Source: a virus. From it: a DNA stretch of 45,250 bases. Numbering within the stretch: the stretch's first letter is position 1; each line of letters starts with the position of its first letter. Both the position numbers and the translations under genes were made by a program. The stretch covers positions 1-45,250 of IMG/VR virus record IMGVR_UViG_3300033151_000232; one strand, given 5' to 3'. The notes under the pieces were generated by a model. The model made no database searches, had not been told where the DNA came from, and saw nothing but the letters and a program-made list of their open reading frames with translations. This document shows, piece after piece, positions 30,244 through 40,324 of this stretch.

Positions 30244-32179
30244 TACTCCCATAGTAAAGATTTACCATAGTAATGGTGCTGAGTTTATGGTGGGTGGTGT
30301 AAACATTGGGCAGTTAGGTTTAATAAACTTCTCCTATGAGTACTCTGAAGATAAAGCTGACAAGGGTAAAATAACCCTAAGATTTAATCACGGGATACCC
30401 CTTAGGTTGAGGAGTATAAGCCCGGGTACTTATCTAAAACTTCGTTGGGGATACATTGGTAAACTCTCAAATTTTCGTAGTATAGCTGTTGAAGGACTTT
30501 CTACTGCCTACGATGATTCCGGATTCACTTTAAACATAAAGTATGTCTCTGCTGCTGATTACGTTCTAGATACAGAACCCGCTAGTATGAAGGATCTTAT
30601 GGATAGAGGTATAACCGTTTCCTATACATACGAAGATAAAGCTGGGTTAACCCAGACCATAATTATAAACCAGAAAAAGGATGGAACCCAGACTACCTCA
30701 TCTGTAGTTAATCAAGTAGTTCTTACTCCCCAGGCATTTCCAAAACCCGAGGGGGAAGATTGGGATGCCGGATATACAGACCCAAACCAGGGTTTCTATG
30801 CAGCTGCCCCTCCTGGCTCAGCCCGAGCGGGGAGAGCTGCTCTTAATAGCTCGGGTATTATAGAGGGTGAAAGTATCCGGGATATAACCACTGAGACAAT
30901 GAGGGACAAGCTACAACTTATGTTAGCAGAATACCTTAAGACAGCCTTCGATAATAATTCTAAGCTCCAGACTCGTGACGGGAACATAGCTATATCTCCA
31001 AGTGGTCTTACTCAACCCCCCTCCTTTGGGATTCGAGTAGGTAACCATCTTACTAAGAAGAATTCCTTAGGCCTGATTTCTATTTCCATAGGGGAATCAT
31101 CTGGCGCTGTAAAAGGGATAGGTTTCAATGGGCGACTATTTAACCCCCTAGTCAAGAGAGAACATAATATATATTCATACATAACAGACGGTACTGTCCC
31201 TGCCACCGTTTATGCTTACACAGTAGATGGAAAACTTCTCACTAAGGTACGTATCGGGTCTGAAGAAGAAGCTAACATAGGTAACTGGGAACAGGGAGAA
31301 GCAGAAGTATTGGGGACTTTAGTAGTAACTCCCGAAGGCCTAGCTTTACGTACAGCCTCGGGTAAAGAGAAGTTACTCTCTTCTAAAGAGGCCGAGAAAT
31401 ATGAACAGCAAATAGTCCAGATAAAAGAAGCCCAAGATTACAAGCAGAAACAAGATTTATTAAGACTTGCTCCAGGGCCGGGTTTTCAACGAGATGCTGA
31501 TGGAAACTTATATTATAATCGACACGACGAGTATTATAGGGCTAACCCCAACACTGCTATCCCCGTTCCCAATGTTGACCAAGATGACGTTATGCTAGAC
31601 ATAGCTGAGAACGAAGGGTTTAACACTGAGAATCTTGATTACGTTACTAGGCGAGAAGTTGGGGCATTTGGAAGTAGAGAAGCTTTTAACCGAGCAGCTA
31701 ACAGTGCCCTAGAGTCTTATTTCAATAAAACCAAAGCTAAAGTAGTTTTAGAGGGGATCCCCAGCATAGAGGTTGGCTTTTCATTCAATATCTATGGATT
31801 AGCGGACCTCCACAGTGGGCGTTATTACTGTAAGAAGACCACCCACACTATTCAAGCGGGGAGATATGTTACATCTTTAGAAGCTTTTAAAATCCCCACT
31901 GCTTTCTCGGGTAGGAAAGCGGGTAGTGCCATAGACCCTGAAAAAGCCACAGCCTGGGTAGACTACGATAAAATCGAAGCAGCCGCCGTTGATGCTTTGA
32001 ATGAGAACTTTAATGTTCCTGAGTTACAGTTAGTCCGAGAAGAGAACCGAATTATAACTGACGGGTATTCCATTCCCATGACTGAAGAAAACTTTGATAT
32101 ACAAAATAAAGTAGAGCCTATTGGCCCAAGTAATTACATCAATGCCGATGGAGATTATATAAAGGATAAGAATGAGTAG
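30233..32179 (+). CDS. Baseplate hub protein (gp27/late-control-like)
   Basis: Translation most likely starts at the TTG at 30233, overlapping the LysM gene, since it gives the expected N-terminus (INTPIVKIYHSNGAEFMVG) with a downstream beta-rich hub domain (KLRWGYIGKLSNFRSIAVEGL, YVSAADYVLD). The middle (about 150-480) is long and polar, a probable insertion relative to smaller hubs. The C-terminal part (VEVGFSFNIYGLADLHSGRYYCKKTTHTI split at short motifs) closes the hub fold. It overlaps the spike gene by 8 nt. Confidence 0.8.
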   Translation: MKINTPIVKIYHSNGAEFMVGGVNIGQLGLINFSYEYSEDKADKGKITLRFNHGIPLRLRSISPGTYLKLRWGYIGKLSNFRSIAVEGLSTAYDDSGFTLNIKYVSAADYVLDTEPASMKDLMDRGITVSYTYEDKAGLTQTIIINQKKDGTQTTSSVVNQVVLTPQAFPKPEGEDWDAGYTDPNQGFYAAAPPGSARAGRAALNSSGIIEGESIRDITTETMRDKLQLMLAEYLKTAFDNNSKLQTRDGNIAISPSGLTQPPSFGIRVGNHLTKKNSLGLISISIGESSGAVKGIGFNGRLFNPLVKREHNIYSYITDGTVPATVYAYTVDGKLLTKVRIGSEEEANIGNWEQGEAEVLGTLVVTPEGLALRTASGKEKLLSSKEAEKYEQQIVQIKEAQDYKQKQDLLRLAPGPGFQRDADGNLYYNRHDEYYRANPNTAIPVPNVDQDDVMLDIAENEGFNTENLDYVTRREVGAFGSREAFNRAANSALESYFNKTKAKVVLEGIPSIEVGFSFNIYGLADLHSGRYYCKKTTHTIQAGRYVTSLEAFKIPTAFSGRKAGSAIDPEKATAWVDYDKIEAAAVDALNENFNVPELQLVREENRIITDGYSIPMTEENFDIQNKVEPIGPSNYINADGDYIKDKNE

Positions 32180-32876
32180 CTCAATATCAGATACTATACG
32201 ATTTAGGGGCGTTGAACATCTAAACCGCTTTTACAGTACTTACTACGGTATAGTTCGGGATATACGTGATAGCCTCCACCTAAACCGGATACTAGTAACC
32301 GTCCCCGAAGTATTCAGTGCGGATTTTACTATGTGGGCTTTACCCTTTAACCAGTTTTCGGGCAACGGGTATGGTATGCAGATTATGCCTCAGATGGGGG
32401 ATACAGTAGTTATATCTTTCCGTTTTGGGGATCCTCGGTTTCCCCTCTGGGTTCACTCAAACTTTCACAAGGACGAGAAACCTCCAGAATTTGAAGAATT
32501 AGATACCTACGGCTTTATTACTCCAAAGGGGGTTAAGGTTTTAATACGGGATAAAGATGGATCTGTAGAAATAATAACTAAGAGTGGGAACCGAGTTTTT
32601 ATGGAAGATAAAGACAAAATCTCCATAACCAATACCTCAAATCTAAATTTGGTTCTAGATAAGAATGAACTCAAGATGGGTAAAGATTCTTTAAAACACT
32701 TTACGATTGGAGAAGAGATTAAATCTTTACTTACCGATTTACATACCCATATTACTGCTTGGAGCACCTTACTAGTCTCTCCAACTCAGATACCCCCCAT
32801 TGGGACGTCCACGGGCGACCCAAGTTTAGTAAAATGGCTAGGATCCTTATCAAAGATCTTATCCAAGTTTACTTAA
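32172..32876 (+). CDS. Baseplate spike / OB-fold protein (gp5/gpV-like)
   Basis: The 234-aa protein starts with a disordered segment, then an OB-like domain (YYGIVRDIRDSLHLNRILVTVPEV, then MPQMGDTVVISFRFGDPRFPLWV) characteristic of central spikes, followed by a beta-helix-like part (GVKVLIRDKDGSVEIITKSG). No lysozyme domain is present, unlike T4 gp5. It is co-transcribed with the hub, as in P2 (gpD-gpV context) and injection systems. Confidence 0.82.
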   Translation: MSSSISDTIRFRGVEHLNRFYSTYYGIVRDIRDSLHLNRILVTVPEVFSADFTMWALPFNQFSGNGYGMQIMPQMGDTVVISFRFGDPRFPLWVHSNFHKDEKPPEFEELDTYGFITPKGVKVLIRDKDGSVEIITKSGNRVFMEDKDKISITNTSNLNLVLDKNELKMGKDSLKHFTIGEEIKSLLTDLHTHITAWSTLLVSPTQIPPIGTSTGDPSLVKWLGSLSKILSKFT

Positions 32877-33035
32877 GTATTTAGTTGCTTTATACTTTAT
32901 GGGGTGTACTACTTAAGTATCTTAGGGATTACCATGGGTATCGCTATAAATTAACTGGTTGCACTTTTATTATATAGAAATATAATAATAACTAAGGGAC
33001 CTTATAAAACACAATTCATCTTATTATATAATTAA
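32877..33035 (+). promoter_or_regulatory. Leader with AT hairpin before the gp25 gene
   Basis: The 159-bp gap contains TTATTATAT-AGAA-ATATAATAA (32967-32988), whose left arm repeats the CTTTTATTATAT core of the 50-bp promoter-like repeats. A promoter for the distal baseplate genes is therefore likely, although the rest of the repeat is not conserved. Confidence 0.45.
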
Positions 33036-33407
33036 ATGGACATACCTAATTATCAATTTGGTTTATACTTTCCTATCGTTTTAGATAATGGAGCACCCGT
33101 AAACCCCGGCTTATCGGATTCCATCGATTCTTCGATCAGGAATATCCTAGCGTTTAGCTATACTAAGAGGTCCTTTCGTTATACTTTTGGAACTATACTG
33201 GAGACTCTCTTAGGAGACCCCTTTACTCAGGCCTTATTGGTAGCTATGGAACATTTCCTTGAGGAAGCCATTAAAAAATGGGAATTACGAATCATACTTA
33301 AGACGCTGGTCCTTACTCCCGATTATGAAAACAATACTCTAACTATAGATATAACCGCTTCCGTAAAAGATCGCGAGGAGCCATACCAATATTCTAGCCT
33401 ACTATGA
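33036..33407 (+). CDS. Baseplate wedge protein gp25-like
   Basis: The 123-aa protein is the small wedge component that connects the sheath to the baseplate. Pattern: IRNILAFSYTKRSFRYTFGTILETLLGDP (split by short segments), then a helix and beta-rich C-terminus (ITASVKDREEPYQYSS), as in the gp25/gpW family; the EPR-like element of gp25 appears as KRSFRYTFG. It overlaps the gpJ gene by ATGA. Confidence 0.85.
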   Translation: MDIPNYQFGLYFPIVLDNGAPVNPGLSDSIDSSIRNILAFSYTKRSFRYTFGTILETLLGDPFTQALLVAMEHFLEEAIKKWELRIILKTLVLTPDYENNTLTIDITASVKDREEPYQYSSLL

Positions 33408-35092
33408 ACAAATGGATAAAATACATAGACAGAAACTTTTCATCCATCGTAGCATCTGTACAAAGACAACTGGATGTTAATACTCCAGAATTAACTGATC
33501 GGAGTACCAGTAACCTATTGATGGTGATAGTAGATATCTTTGCTGGTGTCGGAGAGATGATCAATTATTATATAGACACAACTGCAAGAGAACTATACCT
33601 CTCAACTGCTCGAAGGTTTTCATCTTTATTAAAACTTGCAACCTTAGCTAATTATCAAGGTAAGGCCCGCTCTGCCAGCTACTCAACAGTAGTATTCACG
33701 GCTAAAGATGGGTCAGATGAAATATTAGAAGCTCCTACAGAGTTTACTATCCCACTAGGGACTATTCTCAACGATGAGAGAGGTTTCTCTTGGTTAACCC
33801 TACAAGCCCAAGTTTTTAGAAAGGGTTATAGGTCTATTCAAGTAGACGTAGTTCAGGTAGACCCCAGTAGTGCATACTCTATGGGTATATCAGATGGTTC
33901 TATTGATCAGATGTTTGTATTACCAACTAACTATAGACATGGGTCTTCTTCTATATCTGTAGCTGCAAGTCCTTGGGCATTTAGAGAATCTATGGGTTTC
34001 TCCAGTCCCACTGAACAACACTTCACAATTACTATGGAGTTAGACGGGGCTATATACGTAAGATTTGGGGATGGTGTTAATGGGAAAATCCCAACATCTG
34101 GTTTAGAAATTACTGCCTACATACAAACCACAGAAGGAGTTAATGGTAATGCGGATAAGGGTACTATAAAAACCATAGTATCAGCATTAACCACACCCGG
34201 CGTTGATCACCTAGATGTTACTAATAACAACAGAGCATCGGGAGGCCGAGCCATTGAAGGTATAGAAGAACTTCGTCGAGCTATCCCCTTATCGCTTAGA
34301 ACTCTTAGTAGAGCCGTAACAAAACAAGATTATGAAGATACAGCAATTTTAAACTCAGATGTAAGAGCTGCCCGAGCATCCTTCGATTGTGGGATTGGTG
34401 TAGACTTGTTTATAGTATCACATGGAGGGGGTAACGTTCCTCAAGCTATTTTGGATGAGATAAAAGTATACGTTGAAAATAGAGCTATGATGAATGTCCC
34501 AGTTAGAACTTTTCCATCGGGAGAAACTATAGTAAAGGGGTACGCATCCATCACTAGTAGATTTAGGGTTCCCTTGGATGTATTAAACCTTTTAGTGGAA
34601 GAGGCCTTAGTTGAATTATATAACCCGTTTGTATCCAAGATTAACCAAGCAGTAAGGTTATCAGATATTATAGCAGCTATAGACGGAATAGACGAAGTAG
34701 ATTTCTTAACTATCGATTGGATTTATGCTATGCCTTTCCTAAGACCTTCTAACCCTGCTTACACTTTGGATTATTCTATTACTGTTTTAGAAGCATCCTC
34801 TACCCGAACAGAGTGGACTATGGTATACGACCAAGTAACGGACCCAGCTAAACCCTTTATAATAAGTAAAGGAAGTATATTCCAAGTTAAAATGGCCCAT
34901 AGCTCAACAGAGAGCGACGTGGGTGGTTTACTGGATATAACTATAGGGGATCTCCCCGGCTCAATCGCCCAAGGAGATTCATGGGCTTTTATTGTATACC
35001 CTTTTAATAAAGATATAGAGTTGGATGACCTATCTATACCCATAATTAACCCCGGCGATTTTGTTCTAGACATAACTCAGAAATATTTATAA
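33404..35092 (+). CDS. Baseplate protein J
   Basis: The 562-aa protein matches baseplate J: N-terminal helical part (ELTDRSTSNLLMVIVDIFAGVGEMINYYI split), beta domain (YVRFGDGVNGKIPTSG), the conserved ASGGRAIEGIEELRRAIPLSLRTLSRAVTKQDYE region (long; residues about 280-315), and a helical/beta end. It forms the wedge scaffold with gpI. Its stop overlaps the next ATG by 1 nt. Length is larger than P2 gpJ, more like that of injection systems. Confidence 0.9.
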   Translation: MNKWIKYIDRNFSSIVASVQRQLDVNTPELTDRSTSNLLMVIVDIFAGVGEMINYYIDTTARELYLSTARRFSSLLKLATLANYQGKARSASYSTVVFTAKDGSDEILEAPTEFTIPLGTILNDERGFSWLTLQAQVFRKGYRSIQVDVVQVDPSSAYSMGISDGSIDQMFVLPTNYRHGSSSISVAASPWAFRESMGFSSPTEQHFTITMELDGAIYVRFGDGVNGKIPTSGLEITAYIQTTEGVNGNADKGTIKTIVSALTTPGVDHLDVTNNNRASGGRAIEGIEELRRAIPLSLRTLSRAVTKQDYEDTAILNSDVRAARASFDCGIGVDLFIVSHGGGNVPQAILDEIKVYVENRAMMNVPVRTFPSGETIVKGYASITSRFRVPLDVLNLLVEEALVELYNPFVSKINQAVRLSDIIAAIDGIDEVDFLTIDWIYAMPFLRPSNPAYTLDYSITVLEASSTRTEWTMVYDQVTDPAKPFIISKGSIFQVKMAHSSTESDVGGLLDITIGDLPGSIAQGDSWAFIVYPFNKDIELDDLSIPIINPGDFVLDITQKYL

Positions 35093-35865
35093 TGGCTAAT
35101 CAAAATCCCCCTTTAGAACCGGCCCCAGTAGCAACGGGTAAACTAGACCCATTTTTCTTTAAGAGTCTTCCTGTATATTTTAAGGAGAATGATTCATATA
35201 AGAATGTGGATAATGAGGGGCTTCTAGAACGATACCTAAATTCTTTACAGACCATAAATGAGCAATTTGTTACGGATGTAGATAATCTAGCTTCCCAGAT
35301 TTTTCCCAAGACAGCTGGGTATAAGTTCTTGGATTACATAGCGGCCCAATACGGGTACCCACCAGATACTTTCGGATACGATGACATCTTCTCATTATTA
35401 TTAGAGAACATTACTATCCTAAACAAATCAAAGGGAACCATCCATGGCTTAACAAATTACTTTAAGTTATTAGGAGTAACCATTACTGTAACTATCTTCC
35501 CAAGAGAAACTTATTATCACGATGTAGATGAGGTTCTCCATGATGAAGTAACCTTCCATGATTCAGCCTGTTACTTGTGTACTAGGTATGCTATAAATAT
35601 TGAAGATGTATCGACTGCTATGTCTCAACACTTTGAATTACCTTTAACTGATAACGAGAAAAGGGCAATACAAAGTATGTTTCTATATTTTTTACCACTA
35701 AATATGGTAATGACCGACTTCCAGTACAATGGAGTTACTCAAGATATACGCTTATTAGTAAACCTTATCTTAATGGATTGGGGTGCTGGAACTGGTAGTG
35801 GGTTTATAATTGGTCACGATACAGCAGACGTAGGTCACGACACTAGTGTAATAGGAGTAGATTAA
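35092..35865 (+). CDS. Baseplate/tail protein I
   Basis: The 257-aa protein matches tail protein I, which links the wedge to the fibre: N-terminal LDPFFFKSLPVYFKEND, then YLNSLQTINEQFVTDVDNLASQIF, then ILNKSKGTIHGLTNYFKLLGVTI, all in family order. Residues beyond about 215 are variable (ending GHDTSVIGVD) and probably meet the fibre. It directly precedes the first fibre gene (19 nt). Confidence 0.87.
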   Translation: MANQNPPLEPAPVATGKLDPFFFKSLPVYFKENDSYKNVDNEGLLERYLNSLQTINEQFVTDVDNLASQIFPKTAGYKFLDYIAAQYGYPPDTFGYDDIFSLLLENITILNKSKGTIHGLTNYFKLLGVTITVTIFPRETYYHDVDEVLHDEVTFHDSACYLCTRYAINIEDVSTAMSQHFELPLTDNEKRAIQSMFLYFLPLNMVMTDFQYNGVTQDIRLLVNLILMDWGAGTGSGFIIGHDTADVGHDTSVIGVD

Positions 35866-35884
35866 ATAAGAAAAACATAAAGAT

Positions 35885-38800
35885 ATGAAAAAAATACTAT
35901 TAATACTTCTGATATTCTGTATGGGTATCTCAGTATTTTCCCAAACTCGAGTTCGCCCCCGAGAATTATCTACAGAGAGTACTATAACGGGTGCAGAGGT
36001 TTTCTTGTTGGACCGTTCGGACTATGGCTCATCAACCTTTAAGAAGATGTCTATTGAGGCTATTACTACTTATGTTTTATCTAATTCTGACTATAGTGGG
36101 GTAACCCTGGAGTTTGTAAGGCAAAATGGTAATACCCTGGATGGCCCTGTTATATTTAACGATAACATTACAATACCAACAGGTGCTGCCGATGGCATGT
36201 TTTGGCGTTCCAATGGTTCAGGATTGGGATCTTGGGCTTACCCGTTTTATATACAGGACGGTGATGGGTTTTCTATAACGAGTGGAGGTACATCTTATCA
36301 GAAAAAAGGAGAATTTACTCCTTGGACTATCCCGACTCAGTCAAACCCACAGGCTAATCTTATTAGCTTTCCGGTAGATTATAACAGTAGTGCTAAGCTC
36401 TTAACCTTTCAACAAGTATTTACCTTATTAAACACTGAACAGGCCTTTATGGAATTGTTTCCTGAGACTTCAATTCTTATGTGGCAAACGGGGGGTTGGA
36501 GTGGTACTACTCTCCCATCCATCGGAGTAAAATTATTTGATGGTGGAAGTATCCCCATAACCCTAGTTCCTGGTGATGAGAGCGATTTCGAATATGGAGA
36601 AGCTAATTCCACTAATTGTACTATGGCCTTTGTATCAATATCCGACAATACTTTATTCCTTGAGCCCACTATTACAACTTCCAATCAAGATCCGATATCC
36701 GTAATAATAACCCACACACCTTCGGGAGTGTCCAAGACCTGGTATGTTCAGTGGAGTAATACGGGACCCGGTGGCGGTGAACCGGGGATTAGGACAGAGA
36801 ACCTAGAAGATTTAGCAGTAGAAACTATTAAGATTGATAATGATGCTATAACCGAAATGAAGATATGGGGATTAGAAGCGGGTATTAGTGGGGATATAGT
36901 AATGTCCAATGGGGGTGGGGCTTTTATGTACGGCTCTGAATCTGATCCTGTTTATACAGCTTGGGATAAGGATTATGATGATCTTACTAACACTCCCACT
37001 ATCCCTAGTGGAGATCAGATTATCGACTGGACTATAAGTCAAGCTATCTCCCATATCCATGAAGATAATTATACTGATAACATTGGAACAGACGACCAAA
37101 CAGCAGAAGAAGTTTACTTAGACGGTTACGTAATTCCTGAGGCTACGGGGGCTATCGGAACAGACGATGCTGTACAAGTAGCTATTGGAAAGTTAGAAAA
37201 GGGCTTAGAAGATGCTACACAGGGGGGCGGAGATGTAAACGTACAATCGGATTGGGATCAGTCCGATACAGGTTCGGATGATTTTATTAAGAATAAACCA
37301 ACTATCCCAAGCGGTAATGCTATTCTGGATTGGACTACTGATCAAGGGGCTACTGATATCCATGCCGGAAACTACACTGATACGGACACTCAACTATCGG
37401 ATGGGGACGTTGGAGCTTTTGGTTACATAAAAAATGCAGATGAAACAGATCAAGTATGGGTAAGTGATAGTGTTACTTATGCTGCTAAGTCTTGGGTTAA
37501 GGAAAGAATAAAAGACAGCTTGGAAGGTAGAGTATGGGGTAATCCAGTTCTTGTAGATGTTACAGGAACAGATACTACTAATTGGGGGGTGCAATCTTCT
37601 GGACTTTATCAAATAACAGAAGATGGTAAAACAGGCTGGGTTCCTATTGGTGATGATAGAACTATGAAAGGGAATACCGGGGAAAAGGCTTGGGATTTAA
37701 GTTATTCTGATTTTTCTGGTGATACTTGGGGTGCTAAAGGACTTCATTCTTTTGCAACAGGATATCTTACATCAGCTACAGGAATAGCTTCTTTTGCAGA
37801 GGGTAGTACAACAGTAGCATCTGGCGCTTCATCACACGCAGAGGGTTCTTGGGGAGAAGCTATAGGTGCTTCATCACACGCAGAAGGATATTGGGGATTT
37901 GCAATTGGTCATTATTCTCACGTAGAGGGACAACAAAACTATGCTTATGGTATAACATCTCACGCAGAGGGATACTTCACGATAGCAAGAAATGACAATT
38001 CACATTCTGGAGGAAAGAATACAATAGCAAATAATGATAATCAAAGAACTATAGGACAGTTTAATGATACTACTAATACTCTTTCTATTTTTGACATAGG
38101 AATAGGTACCGCTAATGATGCCAGACTAGATGCTCTTGAAATAGAAACTAATGGTAAAATTTATGCCTGGGGATTAGATGTTGGGGAAATAACAGACGAT
38201 AAACAATTAATCACAAAAGAATATGCAGAAGCTAACTTTGGGGGACTATCCGATGCTCCCAGTAATGGGTCATTATATGGAAGGCAAGATGCTGCTTGGG
38301 CGTTAATCCCGGCAGGTACGAATTGGGAAAATGATTTGTCTCCCGCGGTTATCCACGCAAATAATTATGTAGATAATAATACTCAACTTTCTGATGGGGA
38401 TGTAGGAGCTTTTGGTTACATTAAAAATGCAGATGAGACGGATCAAGTATTTGTAGCTTGGGATAAGGATTACGATGATCTTACTAACACTCCCACCATT
38501 CCTTCAGGTAACCAAATTATTGATTGGACTACAGACCAAGGAGGGACGGATATCCATGCTGGTAATTATACAGACAATAATACAACATACTCGGAAGCCC
38601 AACTGGACCAGGACGATGTCACCCTATTGGATATCCAAACTGCCACTATCAGTGATTTCCATAACATAGGAGGGACAGATGATATCCTGACTGATGGAGA
38701 GATCGGAGCTATGGGTTATATTAAATCCTATACTGACGACCAAGATTTAATAATGACCGGGGATGTCCTCTCTATCGAAGGAGGGCAGGGCTCAGTAGAT

Positions 38801-39337
38801 CTCGCTACTTATGTAGATGATGCGGATGCGGATGCTTCAAATGAACTACAGAATATCGACGGCTCAGTATTAACAGGAACGGTATTAACTATAGGAATAG
38901 CAAACGGTACTAATGAAGATGTAGAGCTAAGCAGTTTAGTTGGTTCAGACGATCAGACTGGTAGTGAAGTATCCCTAGTGGTAACAGAGTTTAACGGTAA
39001 TCTTTCTAGTGCTGATACTGATGTTCAAAAGGCTTTAGAAACTTTAGATAACATGGCAGGGGGTGGTAGTGTACCAGAAGCTCCTATCGATGGTTCAACC
39101 TACGGAAGGAAAGATGCAGATTGGGAAGCCATCGTTATTCCTTTAGCAGAGATTTTTGAAAAGACCTTAACGGATGCAGAAAATGATATCCCAATAGGCT
39201 TCACACTTAAAACTACTTCCTTAGTCTTCTTTAATGGGGATTTGATAAGGAGTTCTTCATGGAGCGGGGTGGGAACGTCTACCATAAACTTAAGCTTAGA
39301 TACTAAGATATACGATAAAATAACAATTAAAAATTAA
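35885..39337 (+). CDS. Large tail fibre with signal peptide and YadA-like beta-roll
   Basis: The 1150-aa protein begins with a signal peptide (KKILLILLIFCMGISVFSQ, cleavage before or at Gln). It has internal repeats such as AWDKDYDDLTNTPTIPSG (DNA near 36959 and 38456) and QLSDGDVGAFGYIKNADETD (near 37390 and 38383), typical of modular fibres. A YadA-like roll (GASSHAEGSWGEAIGASSHAEG, about residues 630-710) and two copies of the common fibre element APxxGSxYGRxDA (near 38246 and 39075) are present. It probably contacts the host surface. A Sec signal on a phage fibre is unusual. Confidence 0.85.
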   Translation: MKKILLILLIFCMGISVFSQTRVRPRELSTESTITGAEVFLLDRSDYGSSTFKKMSIEAITTYVLSNSDYSGVTLEFVRQNGNTLDGPVIFNDNITIPTGAADGMFWRSNGSGLGSWAYPFYIQDGDGFSITSGGTSYQKKGEFTPWTIPTQSNPQANLISFPVDYNSSAKLLTFQQVFTLLNTEQAFMELFPETSILMWQTGGWSGTTLPSIGVKLFDGGSIPITLVPGDESDFEYGEANSTNCTMAFVSISDNTLFLEPTITTSNQDPISVIITHTPSGVSKTWYVQWSNTGPGGGEPGIRTENLEDLAVETIKIDNDAITEMKIWGLEAGISGDIVMSNGGGAFMYGSESDPVYTAWDKDYDDLTNTPTIPSGDQIIDWTISQAISHIHEDNYTDNIGTDDQTAEEVYLDGYVIPEATGAIGTDDAVQVAIGKLEKGLEDATQGGGDVNVQSDWDQSDTGSDDFIKNKPTIPSGNAILDWTTDQGATDIHAGNYTDTDTQLSDGDVGAFGYIKNADETDQVWVSDSVTYAAKSWVKERIKDSLEGRVWGNPVLVDVTGTDTTNWGVQSSGLYQITEDGKTGWVPIGDDRTMKGNTGEKAWDLSYSDFSGDTWGAKGLHSFATGYLTSATGIASFAEGSTTVASGASSHAEGSWGEAIGASSHAEGYWGFAIGHYSHVEGQQNYAYGITSHAEGYFTIARNDNSHSGGKNTIANNDNQRTIGQFNDTTNTLSIFDIGIGTANDARLDALEIETNGKIYAWGLDVGEITDDKQLITKEYAEANFGGLSDAPSNGSLYGRQDAAWALIPAGTNWENDLSPAVIHANNYVDNNTQLSDGDVGAFGYIKNADETDQVFVAWDKDYDDLTNTPTIPSGNQIIDWTTDQGGTDIHAGNYTDNNTTYSEAQLDQDDVTLLDIQTATISDFHNIGGTDDILTDGEIGAMGYIKSYTDDQDLIMTGDVLSIEGGQGSVDLATYVDDADADASNELQNIDGSVLTGTVLTIGIANGTNEDVELSSLVGSDDQTGSEVSLVVTEFNGNLSSADTDVQKALETLDNMAGGGSVPEAPIDGSTYGRKDADWEAIVIPLAEIFEKTLTDAENDIPIGFTLKTTSLVFFNGDLIRSSSWSGVGTSTINLSLDTKIYDKITIKN

Positions 39338-39341
39338 AACT

Positions 39342-40313
39342 ATGAAAAGGATACTGATTACTATGGGTATTATCTTAATGAGTGTATTAGGGTATTCTCA
39401 AGCAACAAACGTTGCAGACTTCCGTATTACGAACGCCATTACGGCATTCGGGGTTAATCTTCCAATTGGGACAAAGGTTTATAACATTGATACAGAAGAA
39501 TACTGGGTTGCCACTGCGGGAGTAGCTAATAACCTTACTCTGACCACGGGTAGTGCTTCTTTTACCCTTGTTGGAAAACAGGTTATTGATGTTCTCAACT
39601 TGAACGGGACGGATTTAGAAATAAGTCTATCGAATGATGGGGTTGCAACAGAAACTCTAGACCTATCTTCATTACAAGATGGAACCGGAACGGATGATCA
39701 AACTATTGATGTATCGAATTTGACAGGAACGGTATTACATCTAAGTTTAGAGAATGATGGAGAAGCAGATATAGAAATCGAATTATCTTCATTGCAGGAT
39801 GGAACTGGGACAGATAACCAGACTGCTTCAGAAGTTCCCGTTACAGCTACGGGATTTGGCGGTAATCTGACAACAGGTGCAACAGATGTACAAACAGCAT
39901 TACAGGAGATAAACGATCTATCCCTAGCGGGAGCCCCAACTACTTTAGATATCACTACTAAGACAGCAAATACATTTGACATAGAGTCTGACGGTACGGA
40001 CATTACTTTACCCGCTTCTACTACTGATGATGCCGGTTTAATGACTGCCAGTCAATACGATAAGTTGGATGGAATAGAGGCTCTGGCTGAGGTTAACTAC
40101 ACTTCATTTACTCAGTTATTTGAAGAAGACGACCCCACTCCCACTCCTCATACTCTAACCTACACAGCCACTGATCTAACCGGTGCCCGAGTATCTGTAA
40201 ATGGGGCAACACTAGATCCCAGTTTATATACATTATCAACTACTGAGTTAACCCTAGATGGTCCAGTTTACCAATGGGACCAAGTAATTATCACCTATAC
40301 TCACGCTGAATAA
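39342..40313 (+). CDS. Fibre/adhesin-like protein with signal peptide
   Basis: The 323-aa protein begins MKRILITMGIILMSVLGYSQ. Residues 25-80 (FRITNAITAFGVNLPIGTKVYN) match the N-terminal module of the genes at 40325 and 44511. The middle has SSLQDGTGTDDQT repeats and a TGFGGNLTTGATDVQTALQEIN element also found in the 35885 fibre. The C-terminus is a small beta domain (GARVSVNGATLDPSLYTLS). It starts 4 nt after the previous stop. Confidence 0.75.
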   Translation: MKRILITMGIILMSVLGYSQATNVADFRITNAITAFGVNLPIGTKVYNIDTEEYWVATAGVANNLTLTTGSASFTLVGKQVIDVLNLNGTDLEISLSNDGVATETLDLSSLQDGTGTDDQTIDVSNLTGTVLHLSLENDGEADIEIELSSLQDGTGTDNQTASEVPVTATGFGGNLTTGATDVQTALQEINDLSLAGAPTTLDITTKTANTFDIESDGTDITLPASTTDDAGLMTASQYDKLDGIEALAEVNYTSFTQLFEEDDPTPTPHTLTYTATDLTGARVSVNGATLDPSLYTLSTTELTLDGPVYQWDQVIITYTHAE

Positions 40314-40324
40314 ACAAGAATAAG

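Noticed and set aside
32172-32876. Tail lysozyme domain in the spike
   Set aside because: No lysozyme motif was seen; the sequence after the OB-like part is a simple beta pattern.
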